Source: Anaerolineaceae bacterium (GTDB lineage Bacteria > Chloroflexota > Anaerolineae > Anaerolineales > Villigracilaceae). Taken from it: a stretch of 58,794 bases of DNA. This document shows positions 41,250-50,804 of this stretch, one piece after another. A program made the translations under genes and the position numbers. The stretch lies in contig QZIJ01000112.1 in the NCBI GenBank assembly GCA_003598975.1, positions 1 through 58,794 of the forward strand, written 5' to 3'. The notes beneath the pieces are model-generated. The model was not told where the DNA came from, ran no database searches, and worked only from the letters and a program-made list of their open reading frames with translations. Numbering within the stretch: the stretch's first letter is position 1; every line of letters begins with the position of its first letter.

Positions 41250-41904
41250 ATGTCCAAAGCCATCCTCATCGCCTCCCGGCATGCCCATCATCGGCCTGCT
41301 CTTCTTCTGGCCCGCAGGCACGTTCGATTATTGGCAAGCCTGGCTCTGGATGGCGATTCTCTTCCTCCCGTTGATGGGCATGTTCATCTACCTGATTAAA
41401 CGCGACCCCGCGCTTCTCGAACGACGCGTCCGCACAGGCGAGCAACGCCCCGAACAGCGGCGCATCATCGCAGTCTCGGCGCTCTTCCTCATCCTCATCT
41501 TCATCCTCCCAGGTTTCGACAAACGCTTCGGCTGGTCGAGCGTTCCCATCTGGCTCGTCATCCTTGCAGACATCCTCGTCCTCGCGGGCTTTCTGCTCAA
41601 CTTCCTCGTCATCCGCGTCAACAGTTACGCCTCACGCGTCGTCGAAGTGGAGCAGGGCCAGCAAGTCATCGCCAGCGGCCCCTACGCGCTCGTCCGCCAT
41701 CCCATGTACCTCTCCATCATCCTCATCCTGTTCGCCACGCCCCTCGCGCTCGGTTCATTCTGGGGCATCATCCCCAGCATCGCCTACATTCCTCTCCTCG
41801 CGGCCCGCGCCAAAAACGAAGAAGAACTCCTCGTGAACGATCTGCAAGGCTATCGCGAATACATGCAAAAAACGCGCTATCGTCTCTTCCCTGGAATTTG
41901 GTAA
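41250..41904 (+). CDS. Isoprenylcysteine carboxyl methyltransferase-like protein with a probable frameshift near 41276
   Basis: The likely start, ATG 41250 (GAGAG upstream), reads M-S-K-A-I-L-I-A-S but then runs into the wrong frame; the protein continues in another frame as M-P-I-I-G-L-L-F-F-W-P-A-G-T-F-D-Y-W-Q-A-W from 41281. Removing one C from the CCC run near 41276 restores M-S-K-A-I-L-I-A-S-G-M-P-I-I-G. The rest is a membrane methyltransferase of about six helices with V-I-A-S-G-P-Y-A-L-V-R-H-P-M-Y-L-S and L-Q-G-Y-R-E-Y-M-Q-K-T-R-Y-R-L. Alternatively translation begins at the ATG 41281, which lacks a ribosome site. It is a sequencing error or a recent mutation. Confidence 0.65.
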
Positions 41905-41914
41905 CGCTAATTTT

Positions 41915-42010
41915 CACCGTCATTGCGAGGAGGGCGTTCGTCCCGACGAAGCAATCCCCGACTCGACGAGAAGATTGCTTCGCGCAAAACGCTCGCAACA
42001 CTTGCACCTG
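41915..42010. repeat. GTCATTGCGAGG-type intergenic repeat
   Basis: The spacer contains CGTCATTGCGAGGAGGGCG and, further on, GACGAAGCAATC and GATTGCTTCG as complementary words. Such GCGAGG/GAAGCAATC elements are widespread non-coding repeats in many bacteria. It precedes the methyltransferase gene. Confidence 0.55.
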
Positions 42011-42045
42011 GCGCAAGTGCAGGTGTGACGAACAACAATGAAAAC

Positions 42046-42783
42046 ATGAAACCCCAAAAAGATCCTGAAAATTTCGAACGAAAATATTTGCTCGACTTTG
42101 CCGACTTCTCGGACGCGCGCGTTTTAGAGATCGGATGCGGCGACGGACGTCTCACCTGGAAATACGCGTCCGCTTCACGCCTGACGATTGGGCTGGATCC
42201 CGATTTCGACGAGTTGCGCCTCGCCCATGCCGATCGCCCATCCGACCTGCATGGACGCGTCCACTTCGCCCGCGCCTCCGCATATCACATCCCCCTCCCC
42301 AAAGAGACATTCGACATCGCCGTTCTTGCCTGGTCACTCTGATGAATGGAACACGCGAGCATGGTCCATGCTCTGGGTGAAATCCATCGCACGCTCAAAC
42401 CGAACGGCATCATGATCGACATGCGTCCCATCGAAGACAACTGGGCTGTGGAGGTCAAATCCGACGCGCGCGTGGATGTGGCAGGCCGTCTCGTTGACAT
42501 CCCCAGCGGCCTCGCCGACACCGCCGCCTGCTTCGAAGCCCTGCGCGACGTGGAAGCGCGCGGCTGGTTCGTGCAGGAACGCGCCGAGAGATTCACATTC
42601 TTCTACTACTGGGATACCCCGTCCGAGATGAAAGCCTACATTGAAACCGAGTGGGATGGCTACGAAAAACTCGAAGAGGAAGTTTACCAGCGGGCCAGTT
42701 CGCTGTGGGCCAGCGCCAATGCCGAGGCCCGCGTCCGCGTCCACAGGAAGATGTGGCTCGCGAGATGGAGAAAAACAAATTGA
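42046..42783 (+). CDS. Class I SAM-dependent methyltransferase interrupted by two in-frame UGA codons (candidate selenoprotein)
   Basis: From the ATG 42046 the frame reads K-Y-L-L-D-F-A-D-F-S-D-A-R-V-L-E-I-G-C-G-D-G-R-L-T (AdoMet motif I) to F-D-I-A-V-L-A-W-S-L, then TGA TGA (42340-42345), then M-E-H-A-S-M-V-H-A-L-G-E-I-H-R-T-L-K-P-N-G and a C-terminal tail ending at 42783. All parts are in one frame and make one complete methyltransferase; in relatives the W-S-L segment is commonly followed by cysteine. A perfect 7-bp hairpin with a GUC loop follows (42357-42373). Readthrough as selenocysteine is possible; decay to a pseudogene by nonsense mutation is the alternative, though two adjacent UGA codons and an intact 3' half argue against simple decay. 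Confidence 0.72.
42357..42373 (+). promoter_or_regulatory. Candidate bacterial SECIS hairpin in the methyltransferase mRNA
   Basis: GAGCATG (42357-42363) and CATGCTC (42367-42373) pair perfectly around a GTC loop. The loop G is 18 bases after the second UGA and 21 after the first, in the usual range for bacterial SECIS elements. The same geometry is seen at 16915-16931. Confidence 0.5.
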
Positions 42784-42785
42784 CA

Positions 42786-42838
42786 GTAGGGGCAGACCTG
42801 TGTGTCTGCCCTGGACGAACACGCAGGTTCGCCCCCAC
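42786..42838. repeat. GTAGGGGC-type inverted repeat after the methyltransferase gene
   Basis: It starts GTAGGGGCAGACCTG and ends GCCCCCAC, with complementary internal words (CAGACCTG, CAGGTTCG). It begins three bases after the stop codon and lies between convergent genes, so it may act as a terminator. Confidence 0.65.
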
Positions 42839-42860
42839 TGTTGGGGGCAAGAGATGTTTC

Positions 42861-44336
42861 TTACTTGGGGGTAATTTCGTAGATCAGGAATTTATCGTTG
42901 AGAAAGACCCTCGTCGCCAGCACGGACGGGTTGCAGGTCTCGATATCGTCGGGGGAGATTTGGTCCACGGCGCCGCGCGATTTGCGGAGGACAACGTAAT
43001 TGGCTTTGGGGAGCGCGCCGCAATCGTCCACGAGCAGGGAATTGCGGTCGGTGAAAAGACGAAGCGCTCGCGGCTTGTAGAACGCCACGACACTGTCGGC
43101 GGGGGTTTCAGATTGGATGAACTCGAACATTTCGATGGAGATCGGGTCGAAGACGTTGCCGTAGGGACCGCGTCCCTGCGCGAGGTTGTCGCGGGCGGAG
43201 GTGAGGGATGTCCACGCGAAGGAGGCGATGATGACCAGCCAGAAGCCGCGCGTCAACCACACGCCCGCGCGCGGGAATTGGGATGTCAACGCGAAGAAGG
43301 TGGCGGTCATGCCTTGATAGGCAAAGTAAACGAACAGAGGCAAAAGCGGAAAGAGGAAGCGAATCCCCTGCTGGTCAGGCCAGAGGATGAAGAGCGCGTA
43401 ACTCAGACCCAAATAGGCGATGAGGGGAAAGTCCTTTTTGAAATTCAGGACAATTCCGCCGAGGATGAAGGGAAGCAAGAAACCATAAATGATTTCGGGA
43501 TACGGCAGGTCGCTGAAAAAATAGGCGGGCAGGGCAACGTACGCGGAGACGTTGTCCGCGAGGCTATCGAGGGAGATGAGCGAGAGGTGTTCGAAGTGCG
43601 ATCCCTCTCCCGCGGGGAAGAGGATCAGGTTGAGGAAGGTGAGGAGACCAAAGACGTAGTAGGGAATCAAGTCGCTGGTCAGGATCCGCTTCCAGTCAGG
43701 GAGGATGCGGGGACGCGCCTGGAGGTAGTCAAAGACTTGGGCGAGGAAAAGAGTCGGGACGAGGAGAATCCCATTTGTCCGCACAAAGAAAGCGAAAAAT
43801 AATGCGAGGCCGAGGATGTAAGGCGGAATACCTTTCGGGTACGATGTGCCATTCCGCCCCACGATGAGGAGGAGGCCAAGGGTGGAGAAAAAGAGGAAGG
43901 CGATGTCGGAAGTGAGTTGGTTGTTGAAGTTGAGCAGGAGCGGGCTGAAGGCAAAGACCGCCAGGACGAGCGCGGCTTCGATGGGCGACAGGCGGCGGGC
44001 GAGGAGCAGGTAAAAGACGAGGAGAAAGAGCGCCCAGAAAATCAAGTTGATGGTTTTGAGGCAGAAAATGTTGAGCGGGCCGCAGGCGAAGGTGAACGGT
44101 GCAAGGAGAGCGGGAAAGCCCCAGGGGTAGGCGTCGGGGCCGATGAAGTGCGTGGACTCGCGCATCGTGAAGGTGTTGCGCTGAATGAATTCCTGCGTGT
44201 CACCTTTGGTGATGGAGATGGCCTGCATGAGGTAAGAAGCCCAGTCGTCGCCCCACTCGTGGTCGAGGTTGAGGAGGGAGAAGGCGAGGAGCAGGGAGAG
44301 GAGGATGAGGGCGAGAGGAAGGATGAATTTTTTCAT
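42861..44336 (-). CDS. Polytopic membrane glycosyltransferase-like protein (GT-C fold)
   Basis: A 491-residue protein with about ten to twelve transmembrane helices. The first extracytoplasmic loop carries W-G-D-D-W-A-S-Y (the acidic pair expected in GT39/GT-C enzymes) and later H-F-I-G-P-D-A-Y-P-W-G-F-P. The C-terminal soluble stretch (about 400-490) contains E-M-F-E-F-I-Q-S-E-T-P-A-D-S-V-V-A, as in dolichol-phosphate-mannose-type transferases of Chloroflexota. It probably moves a sugar from a polyprenyl-phosphate donor to a protein or surface polymer; the acceptor is unknown. Confidence 0.8.
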   Translation of the reverse strand: MKKFILPLALILLSLLLAFSLLNLDHEWGDDWASYLMQAISITKGDTQEFIQRNTFTMRESTHFIGPDAYPWGFPALLAPFTFACGPLNIFCLKTINLIFWALFLLVFYLLLARRLSPIEAALVLAVFAFSPLLLNFNNQLTSDIAFLFFSTLGLLLIVGRNGTSYPKGIPPYILGLALFFAFFVRTNGILLVPTLFLAQVFDYLQARPRILPDWKRILTSDLIPYYVFGLLTFLNLILFPAGEGSHFEHLSLISLDSLADNVSAYVALPAYFFSDLPYPEIIYGFLLPFILGGIVLNFKKDFPLIAYLGLSYALFILWPDQQGIRFLFPLLPLFVYFAYQGMTATFFALTSQFPRAGVWLTRGFWLVIIASFAWTSLTSARDNLAQGRGPYGNVFDPISIEMFEFIQSETPADSVVAFYKPRALRLFTDRNSLLVDDCGALPKANYVVLRKSRGAVDQISPDDIETCNPSVLATRVFLNDKFLIYEITPK

Positions 44337-44534
44337 TTTGGCTGATTATACGGTAGAGTTTCCGAACTGTTTGGATGCCGTCATGTTCCTATTACGCAAT
44401 TACGATGCGTGCCAATCGTGGAATAATTTTCCAAAATCACCGCACAGGCAACACTGACGCCAATTATTAAAATCAGTTATAACCGACCCATCAATACCCA
44501 TTATGGCATAATCAAATATTGTCAACAACTATGG

Positions 44535-45359
44535 CTAGCGGTAAAAGGCAGACAACAAAGAATAAACCGGGAATATGGTGTCCTTAGGCCAAGAAACGTT
44601 TTCCCCATTAAGCATTTTGTTGAAATAATCGCCTTCATTTGTAAACGGGAAAAATAATAAATTCATTATATAATAAGAAAATGGGGCGGATTTCTTTGTA
44701 AATGCCTCTTGAGGGGCAGTAGCTTTAACCCAAACCATCATTCTATAGGCTTTGTTTTTAACAATATTTTCCCCATGTCCCATTAATTGGATCACTTTGC
44801 CATTGTCCGTGGTTGTCAAAGCCGCCCAAGCCGTTTTGGCTTCACCAGTATTTTTATCATAAAACGCGATTCTGGTGCAGGTGATCTCATATGATTGGCC
44901 AACTAAGTCCGTCCGGGTTTCGGTTCTGGTAATTGAAGGGTCCAGAAAGATCCCGTGGAATTGCCGTTCGTAAAATTTCATTGTGTAGTCATTTGGCGGA
45001 TAAGAATTTTCTGGAGTAATTGTGGCTTGCGTTAGAACGCTTTGAAGGTATTCTTGCGAGTAATCCCATTCACTGTAGTCTTGGTCAAAATAAAACCATT
45101 TGTGTCCCTGACCATCGGTTTCAGTAACCCAGATACTGCCATCAGCATGTAGTTCATAGGGACGATTACCGATCTGGGATGTAATCTCCAGGGGAAGTGA
45201 TGGGGTAGGAGTAAACGTTATGGTCGCGGTTGGAGAGGAAGTAAAAGTGGTTGTCGCCGAGGGAGTGATGGTAAAAGTAGGGGTCGCCGTTGCAGGTACA
45301 GTCATTGGCACACAAGCAACTAAAACCAACAATGGAATACAGACGAAAATTTTCTTCAT
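44535..45359 (-). CDS. Lipoprotein of unknown function
   Basis: A 274-residue lipoprotein: signal peptide with lipobox L-V-A-C (Cys 16), then about 40 residues of Thr/Ser/Pro-rich linker, then a globular domain with no recognised family. It contains L-H-A-D-G-S-I-W-V-T-E-T-D, G-H-K-W-F-Y-F-D-Q-D-Y and a conserved-looking W-V-K-A-T-A-P-Q-E-A-F stretch. Its codons are AT-richer than those of neighbours. The upstream and downstream spacers (44337-44534 and 45360-45488) hold only a repeat (45404-45476) and AT-rich sequence. Confidence 0.7.
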   Translation of the reverse strand: MKKIFVCIPLLVLVACVPMTVPATATPTFTITPSATTTFTSSPTATITFTPTPSLPLEITSQIGNRPYELHADGSIWVTETDGQGHKWFYFDQDYSEWDYSQEYLQSVLTQATITPENSYPPNDYTMKFYERQFHGIFLDPSITRTETRTDLVGQSYEITCTRIAFYDKNTGEAKTAWAALTTTDNGKVIQLMGHGENIVKNKAYRMMVWVKATAPQEAFTKKSAPFSYYIMNLLFFPFTNEGDYFNKMLNGENVSWPKDTIFPVYSLLSAFYR

Positions 45360-45403
45360 GAAATTATTATGACACGGGATGGAGAAATGTCAATGAGGTA
45401 CCG

Positions 45404-45476
45404 TCCACGAATTTTTCACGAATAAACGAATACAAAACGCGCCCATTCGCCGAAGGTTCGTTGCCGTATTCGTGGA
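45404..45476. repeat. CCACGAAT ... ATTCGTGG inverted repeat
   Basis: The outer arms CCACGAAT (45405-45412) and ATTCGTGG (45468-45475) flank further GAATAAACGAATAC-type words. It lies between the lipoprotein and M50 peptidase genes, both on the minus strand. Confidence 0.6.
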
Positions 45477-45488
45477 TGGTTCCCCACC

Positions 45489-46238
45489 TCAAGCAATATC
45501 CACCTTGAACACCCGCGCCACAAACTTGTGGACGAGGAACGTCGGCAGGAGGAGGATGGCGTGGACAGCCGCGCTCAGTCCAAATAGCATGGCGACAGAT
45601 TGTAAAAAATCATTCAGCGGCGGGGTGACATACGCCAGCATCCACGGGCCAGCGCCTGCGATCAGCGCCAGCGCGAAAATGGAAACAACCCACACCGCGA
45701 GGGGAGTCCACGCGTGGCGATCGGAGGCGGAGGGAAGCATGGTACTGCTGACCGCGAAGGTGAGATAGAACCAGAGGGGGAAGTCGTTGACAGAGGGCAG
45801 AGCGCGGAGCGCGGCGAGGAAGAGTTCAAGCTGTCCGTTTTGGAAAGTCTGCCAGAGCAGGAGCAAATTCAATTTGTAGATGGATGCGTAGGCAATGAAG
45901 AGTCCGCCCACGACGAGGGGGGCGAGACCGATGAGCGAGTCGCGGACCACGTCCGTGCGTTGGGTTTCCACGTAACCGAGGATGAGACGTCCATCGGGGA
46001 GAACCTGCGGCAACAACGAGAATCCGCCCGTGCGCACGCCGAGCAATTTGGCAACGATGAAATGACTCAGTTCATGCAACAGCACGCCAGGGAAGAAGAG
46101 CATCGAAAACAGTCCCACCGTCAAACCTGGGTGGCGAGTCGTGATGAGGAACACGGCCTGAATCTCACGGTGCAAAAGCCGCTGGAGAAAAACCAGCGGC
46201 GTGAGGGTGAGGAGGAACCAAGCGAGACCAGTGAACAT
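45489..46238 (-). CDS. M50-family (site-2-protease-like) membrane metallopeptidase
   Basis: A 249-residue membrane protein with an H-E-x-x-H zinc motif in L-L-H-E-L-S-H-F-I-V-A-K-L-L-G (near residue 54), followed by the typical M50 turn S-L-I-G-L-A-P-L-V-V-G-G. About five helices are predicted. It resembles small M50 peptidases and not RseP, because there is no PDZ domain. It may cleave membrane-bound regulators. It lies downstream of tpiA on the same strand with a seven-base gap. Confidence 0.82.
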   Translation of the reverse strand: MFTGLAWFLLTLTPLVFLQRLLHREIQAVFLITTRHPGLTVGLFSMLFFPGVLLHELSHFIVAKLLGVRTGGFSLLPQVLPDGRLILGYVETQRTDVVRDSLIGLAPLVVGGLFIAYASIYKLNLLLLWQTFQNGQLELFLAALRALPSVNDFPLWFYLTFAVSSTMLPSASDRHAWTPLAVWVVSIFALALIAGAGPWMLAYVTPPLNDFLQSVAMLFGLSAAVHAILLLPTFLVHKFVARVFKVDIA

Positions 46239-46245
46239 GCTGTGA

Positions 46246-47028
<783 letters not shown>

Positions 47029-47039
47029 GTTTTTCTCTC

Positions 47040-49340
47040 TCAGGGGATTTGGACGAGATAGGATTCGGCCAGCACACGCACCCATTCGGGCGTGTCGGGA
47101 TTCGCCAGCAATTGTTCCAGCAGTTGACGCGCTTCGGGCTTTCGGTCTTCCTTGATGGAAATCTCGGCATCCAGCAGGAAGACTTCGGGCATGGTGGATT
47201 TGAGACCACGTGCGCGTTCCAGGAATTCGCGCGCACGGGCATTGTCGCCGCGATGGAGGGAGAATCGTCCCTCGGCGATGTAGGCAAGGGGCTCGTCAAC
47301 CCTGGCGATGGAATCAAATGTCAATTGGAGAGGGAGGTCTTCGCTGGCCGCGGCCTTGTAGGCGGCCTCGTGATAGGAATCGAGCAATTCTGGCGGGGCG
47401 CTTCCAGCGGGCTGGGCAAGAACCGCGCGCTGGTACATGCCCGCCGCGGGAATCCACGCCTCGCGTTTGGCAAATTCGCCGCCCGCGGTGACGAAAAATG
47501 CCTGATCCTGTCCCGCGAGTTCGGCGCCCATGCCGATGACTTCGTATGCGCGGCGCGGCTGGCCCGCGTCCCAATAGGCCAAAGACAGGCGCAGATGGGC
47601 AAACGGGTCACCGGGATTTTGGCTCACAGCACGCTGGGCTTCCAGGATTTCGGGGCTGGCGGCGGCTTCCTCCTCCGCGCCGGGGATGGGGGCATTGAGC
47701 AATTTCAAATCGTCCAGCCAGACCGTTCCATCCATTCGCTCCGTCTCTCCCGTAGACAGGCCAATGGAAAATCCCGCCACTTGATTGGGATCGAACGGTT
47801 TGCCGGGATTCTCCTCCCATTCGGCGCGCAGGATTTGCTCCCAGCGAATCTCCACACGAATCCAGCTATCCACGCTTTCCTGCGTAGTCTCGATGGGGTG
47901 ATAGTAAGTGGTCAACGCGCCGGGCGCGCCACCGTACAGATCCACGTGGAGAGGCAGGCCGGGACGATCCGCGCGCAGGTAGAACGAAATACCGCTAGTC
48001 GCGCTCCAGTTTTCGGGCTGGGTGAAATAGAATCCGCAAGTGGCCCAACTGTTGGCGGCAACATCGAACTTGAAGCGCAATGAATTCGCGCCGCCATGTG
48101 CGGCTTCTGAATTGCTGGAGCAATCCAACTTTGTATCGGTGGTCTCATCGAAATAGCCCTCCCAGCCCGAAGTCCCAACGGGAGGTTTGCCTTCGAAATC
48201 GTCCAGTAGGCGAGGCGTAAGTTCGGGCGGGAGGATGGGAGTCTGCGGGGTGGCGGGCGTGGATGCGGTCTGGGCGGGGCCGGGGAAGAGTCCGCCGCGG
48301 CGGATGGCCGACACGGCGAAGAGACAGCACAGGAAGAGGATGACCGCGCCTGCGACGAGCATCCAACGCGAAATTTTCTTCTTCGGTTTGGCGGACACGT
48401 TAGGGATGGGCGCGGGAGTCGCGTCCGCTTTGGGCGAGGGGGACGCGACGGGAGACGCGACCGGCGCGGGGTGAGGCGGAAGCGTGATCGTCGTCCCCTG
48501 GATGGGAACACCTGCCGTCATCCACGCCTGTTTGAAGGCGGTCACCATGTCTGCAACAGTGGCGTAACGGTCGGCGCGTTCCTTGGAAAGGGCCTTCAGC
48601 AAAACGCGCTCGACGGATTCTGGAATTTTGGGATTGATGGCACGCGGGATGGGAAGCGGGGTGTAGATGTGGTCGTGAATGATGGAGAAGGGCGTGTCAG
48701 CATTGAAGGGGACCTGGCCCACCGTCATTTCGTAGAGCATGACGCCGAAGGAATAAATGTCAGTGCCTTCGTCGAGGTTTTTTTTGCCCATGGCCTGTTC
48801 GGGCGAAATGTATTGCGGTGTGCCCATGATCATGTCGCCCGAGAGCGTAGACTCGCCCATGGAGGCGATGCGCGCCAGCCCAAAGTCTGCGAGGTAGATC
48901 GGGCCTTCCTTGGTCAGCAATACATTGGACGGTTTGATATCGCGGTGCAGGATGCCCATCTTGTGGGCGTATGAGAGCGCCGCACCGACGGCTTCGATGA
49001 TTTGAGTCAGTTCGTCCGAGGCGAGCGGGCCGCGCGCCATGCGCGCTTTGAGCGTTTCGCCTTCGATGAATTTCATCACCAGGAAGGGACGTTTTTCGTG
49101 TTCGGCATAATCGTAGATGGGGACGATGTTGGGATGGTCGAGTTTTGCCACGAGGCGCGCCTCACGCTTGAAGCGCGCTTCGAAGTTCGGATCCTCGCCA
49201 AAGGCGGGATGCAACACTTTGAGCGCCACGTAACGATCGAGCGCGGCATGGTAGGCCTTGTAGACTGTGGCCATGCCGCCCTGTCCCAATTGTTCTACGA
49301 TGCGATACGGGCCGATTGTTTCGCCATCTGCAAAGGGCAT
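47040..49340 (-). CDS. Membrane Ser/Thr protein kinase with extracytoplasmic binding domain
   Basis: A 766-residue PknB-type kinase. The kinase domain (about 12-270) has the glycine loop L-G-Q-G-G-M-A-T-V-Y, V-A-L-K-V-L, catalytic H-R-D-I-K-P-S-N-V-L-L, D-F-G-L-A-R and activation-segment G-T-P-Q-Y-I-S-P-E-Q. An Ala/Pro/Thr linker leads to a transmembrane helix near 328-348. Outside is a jelly-roll/CIA30-like domain (about 380-555: L-L-D-D-F-E-G, L-R-F-K-F-D-V-A, V-W-L-D-D-L-K-L) and a C-terminal helical TPR-like part (about 570-766). There are no PASTA repeats. It lies between pgk and tpiA, so it may be transcribed with glycolysis genes. Confidence 0.93.
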   Translation of the reverse strand: MPFADGETIGPYRIVEQLGQGGMATVYKAYHAALDRYVALKVLHPAFGEDPNFEARFKREARLVAKLDHPNIVPIYDYAEHEKRPFLVMKFIEGETLKARMARGPLASDELTQIIEAVGAALSYAHKMGILHRDIKPSNVLLTKEGPIYLADFGLARIASMGESTLSGDMIMGTPQYISPEQAMGKKNLDEGTDIYSFGVMLYEMTVGQVPFNADTPFSIIHDHIYTPLPIPRAINPKIPESVERVLLKALSKERADRYATVADMVTAFKQAWMTAGVPIQGTTITLPPHPAPVASPVASPSPKADATPAPIPNVSAKPKKKISRWMLVAGAVILFLCCLFAVSAIRRGGLFPGPAQTASTPATPQTPILPPELTPRLLDDFEGKPPVGTSGWEGYFDETTDTKLDCSSNSEAAHGGANSLRFKFDVAANSWATCGFYFTQPENWSATSGISFYLRADRPGLPLHVDLYGGAPGALTTYYHPIETTQESVDSWIRVEIRWEQILRAEWEENPGKPFDPNQVAGFSIGLSTGETERMDGTVWLDDLKLLNAPIPGAEEEAAASPEILEAQRAVSQNPGDPFAHLRLSLAYWDAGQPRRAYEVIGMGAELAGQDQAFFVTAGGEFAKREAWIPAAGMYQRAVLAQPAGSAPPELLDSYHEAAYKAAASEDLPLQLTFDSIARVDEPLAYIAEGRFSLHRGDNARAREFLERARGLKSTMPEVFLLDAEISIKEDRKPEARQLLEQLLANPDTPEWVRVLAESYLVQIP

Positions 49341-49556
49341 AAGATTCCCTTTCTCAAGTTTTGCTGATTATAGCCGAGGCTGGTTAATCTGGTATATCCC
49401 GCGTATAAAGTGTCGGTAAATTGAAATGAAAACGCACGGAGATAAATCACCCGTGCTCAGATACAAAGTCCTGCGGCCTGTGCCTGTCAAAAAAAATGGG
49501 CCGCGCTCATCGCGCGACCCACAACTACGTAACCAACAAACCACGAAACTATCGAA

Positions 49557-50729
49557 CTATTTATCCATCAACGCCGCCACACCGGGCAATTCCTTCCCCT
49601 CCAGGAATTCCAACGAGGCGCCGCCCCCGGTGGAGACGTGCGTCATCTGCTTGGCGACGCCCGCCTTCTTGACCGCGCTGGCGGAATCGCCGCCGCCGAT
49701 GACGGTGGTCGCGTCCGACTCAGCCAGCAGACGCGCGAGGGCGAACGTCCCCTCGGCGAATTTCGGAAACTCGAACACGCCGACGGGTCCATTCCAGACG
49801 ACAAGTTTCGCGCCGCTCAACGCGGCCTTGTACAACTCCAGCGTCTTCGGGCCAACATCCAACATGCGCCAGCCCGCGGGGATCTTGTCAACATCCACCA
49901 CCTGTGAATTGGCTTCCGCGTCGAACTTGTCCGCAATGACCGCGTCCACGGGCAAAACGAGTTTGCCACCCGCCTTGGCAAGGATGGATTTCGCCAATTC
50001 GAGCGAGGCAGTTTCCACGAGGCTGTCTTGCATGTTCAGTCCCTGCGCGGCGAGGAAAGTGTTCGCCATGCCGCCGCCGATGATCAACTTGTCACATTTG
50101 CCAAGCAGATTTTCCACCACCGCGATCTTGTCGCTGATCTTCGCACCGCCGAGAATGCCAATATACGGATGCTCAGGATTCAGCGCCGCGCGTCCGAGAT
50201 ATTCGAGTTCCTGTTCCATTAAAAAGCCAGAAACCGCAGGCAGGAAGCGCGCCACGCCTTCGGTGGACGAGTGGGCGCGATGCGCCGAACCGAACGCGTC
50301 GTTGACGTACACTTCGCCGAGCGCGGCCATCTGTTTGGCGAGTTCGAGATCGTTCTTCTCCTCGCCCGCGTGGAAGCGCGTGTTTTCGAGCATGAGCACG
50401 TCACCGGGCTTGAGGGCCTTCGCCAATTTCTCCACTTCGGGACCAACGCAATCGTTCGCCATCTGGACGGGACGCTTGAGATGCCCCGCCAGCACTTCCG
50501 CGGCGGCTTTCAGGCTGAACTCGGGGGCGGGTCCGCCCTTGGGACGTCCGAGATGACTCATCAGAATCACCGATGCGCCCTGATCGAGCACATACTGGAT
50601 CGTAGGCAGGGAAGCCTTGATACGCTTATCGTCGGTCACTTTCCCCTCGGCCATCGGCACGTTAAAGTCCACGCGCATGAGGACGCGTTTGCCCTTGAGA
50701 TCAATGTTTTTTACAGTTTTCTTGTTCAT
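49557..50729 (-). CDS. pgk: Phosphoglycerate kinase
   Basis: A 390-residue Pgk that makes ATP and 3-phosphoglycerate. The start at 50729 follows GAGGAAG; in-frame codons upstream to 50780 lie in the gap terminator. Marks: [51 protein letters not shown] and the ATP loop G-G-G-D-S-A-S-A-V. It follows gap and precedes the kinase gene; a terminator/attenuator (50759-50790) separates it from gap. Confidence 0.97.
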   Translation of the reverse strand: MNKKTVKNIDLKGKRVLMRVDFNVPMAEGKVTDDKRIKASLPTIQYVLDQGASVILMSHLGRPKGGPAPEFSLKAAAEVLAGHLKRPVQMANDCVGPEVEKLAKALKPGDVLMLENTRFHAGEEKNDLELAKQMAALGEVYVNDAFGSAHRAHSSTEGVARFLPAVSGFLMEQELEYLGRAALNPEHPYIGILGGAKISDKIAVVENLLGKCDKLIIGGGMANTFLAAQGLNMQDSLVETASLELAKSILAKAGGKLVLPVDAVIADKFDAEANSQVVDVDKIPAGWRMLDVGPKTLELYKAALSGAKLVVWNGPVGVFEFPKFAEGTFALARLLAESDATTVIGGGDSASAVKKAGVAKQMTHVSTGGGASLEFLEGKELPGVAALMDK

Positions 50730-50758
50730 AACTTCCTCGGTAAATTGGGAATTAGAAA

Positions 50759-50790
50759 AATTGGTAGATTGGTTTCCCAATCTACCAATT
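50759..50790 (-). terminator. Terminator or attenuator between gap and pgk
   Basis: AATTGGTAGATTGG (50759-50772) and CCAATCTACCAATT (50777-50790) form a 14-bp stem; on the minus strand it is followed by TTTTTCTAATT. It lies 15 bases past the gap stop (50805), so gap may be expressed above pgk. Confidence 0.8.
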
Positions 50791-50804
50791 CACCATTTTG
50801 CAAA

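Noticed and set aside
16942..42345. Idea that UGA is reassigned to an amino acid throughout the genome
   Set aside because: Many well-defined genes here end at TGA exactly where the family ends (serpin, toroid protein), so UGA is a normal stop; only special readthrough is possible.
42651..43802. Plus-strand frame of 383 codons opposite the GT-C membrane protein
   Set aside because: Rich in Glu, Arg and Gly with no domain; antisense of transmembrane segments gives such charged runs.
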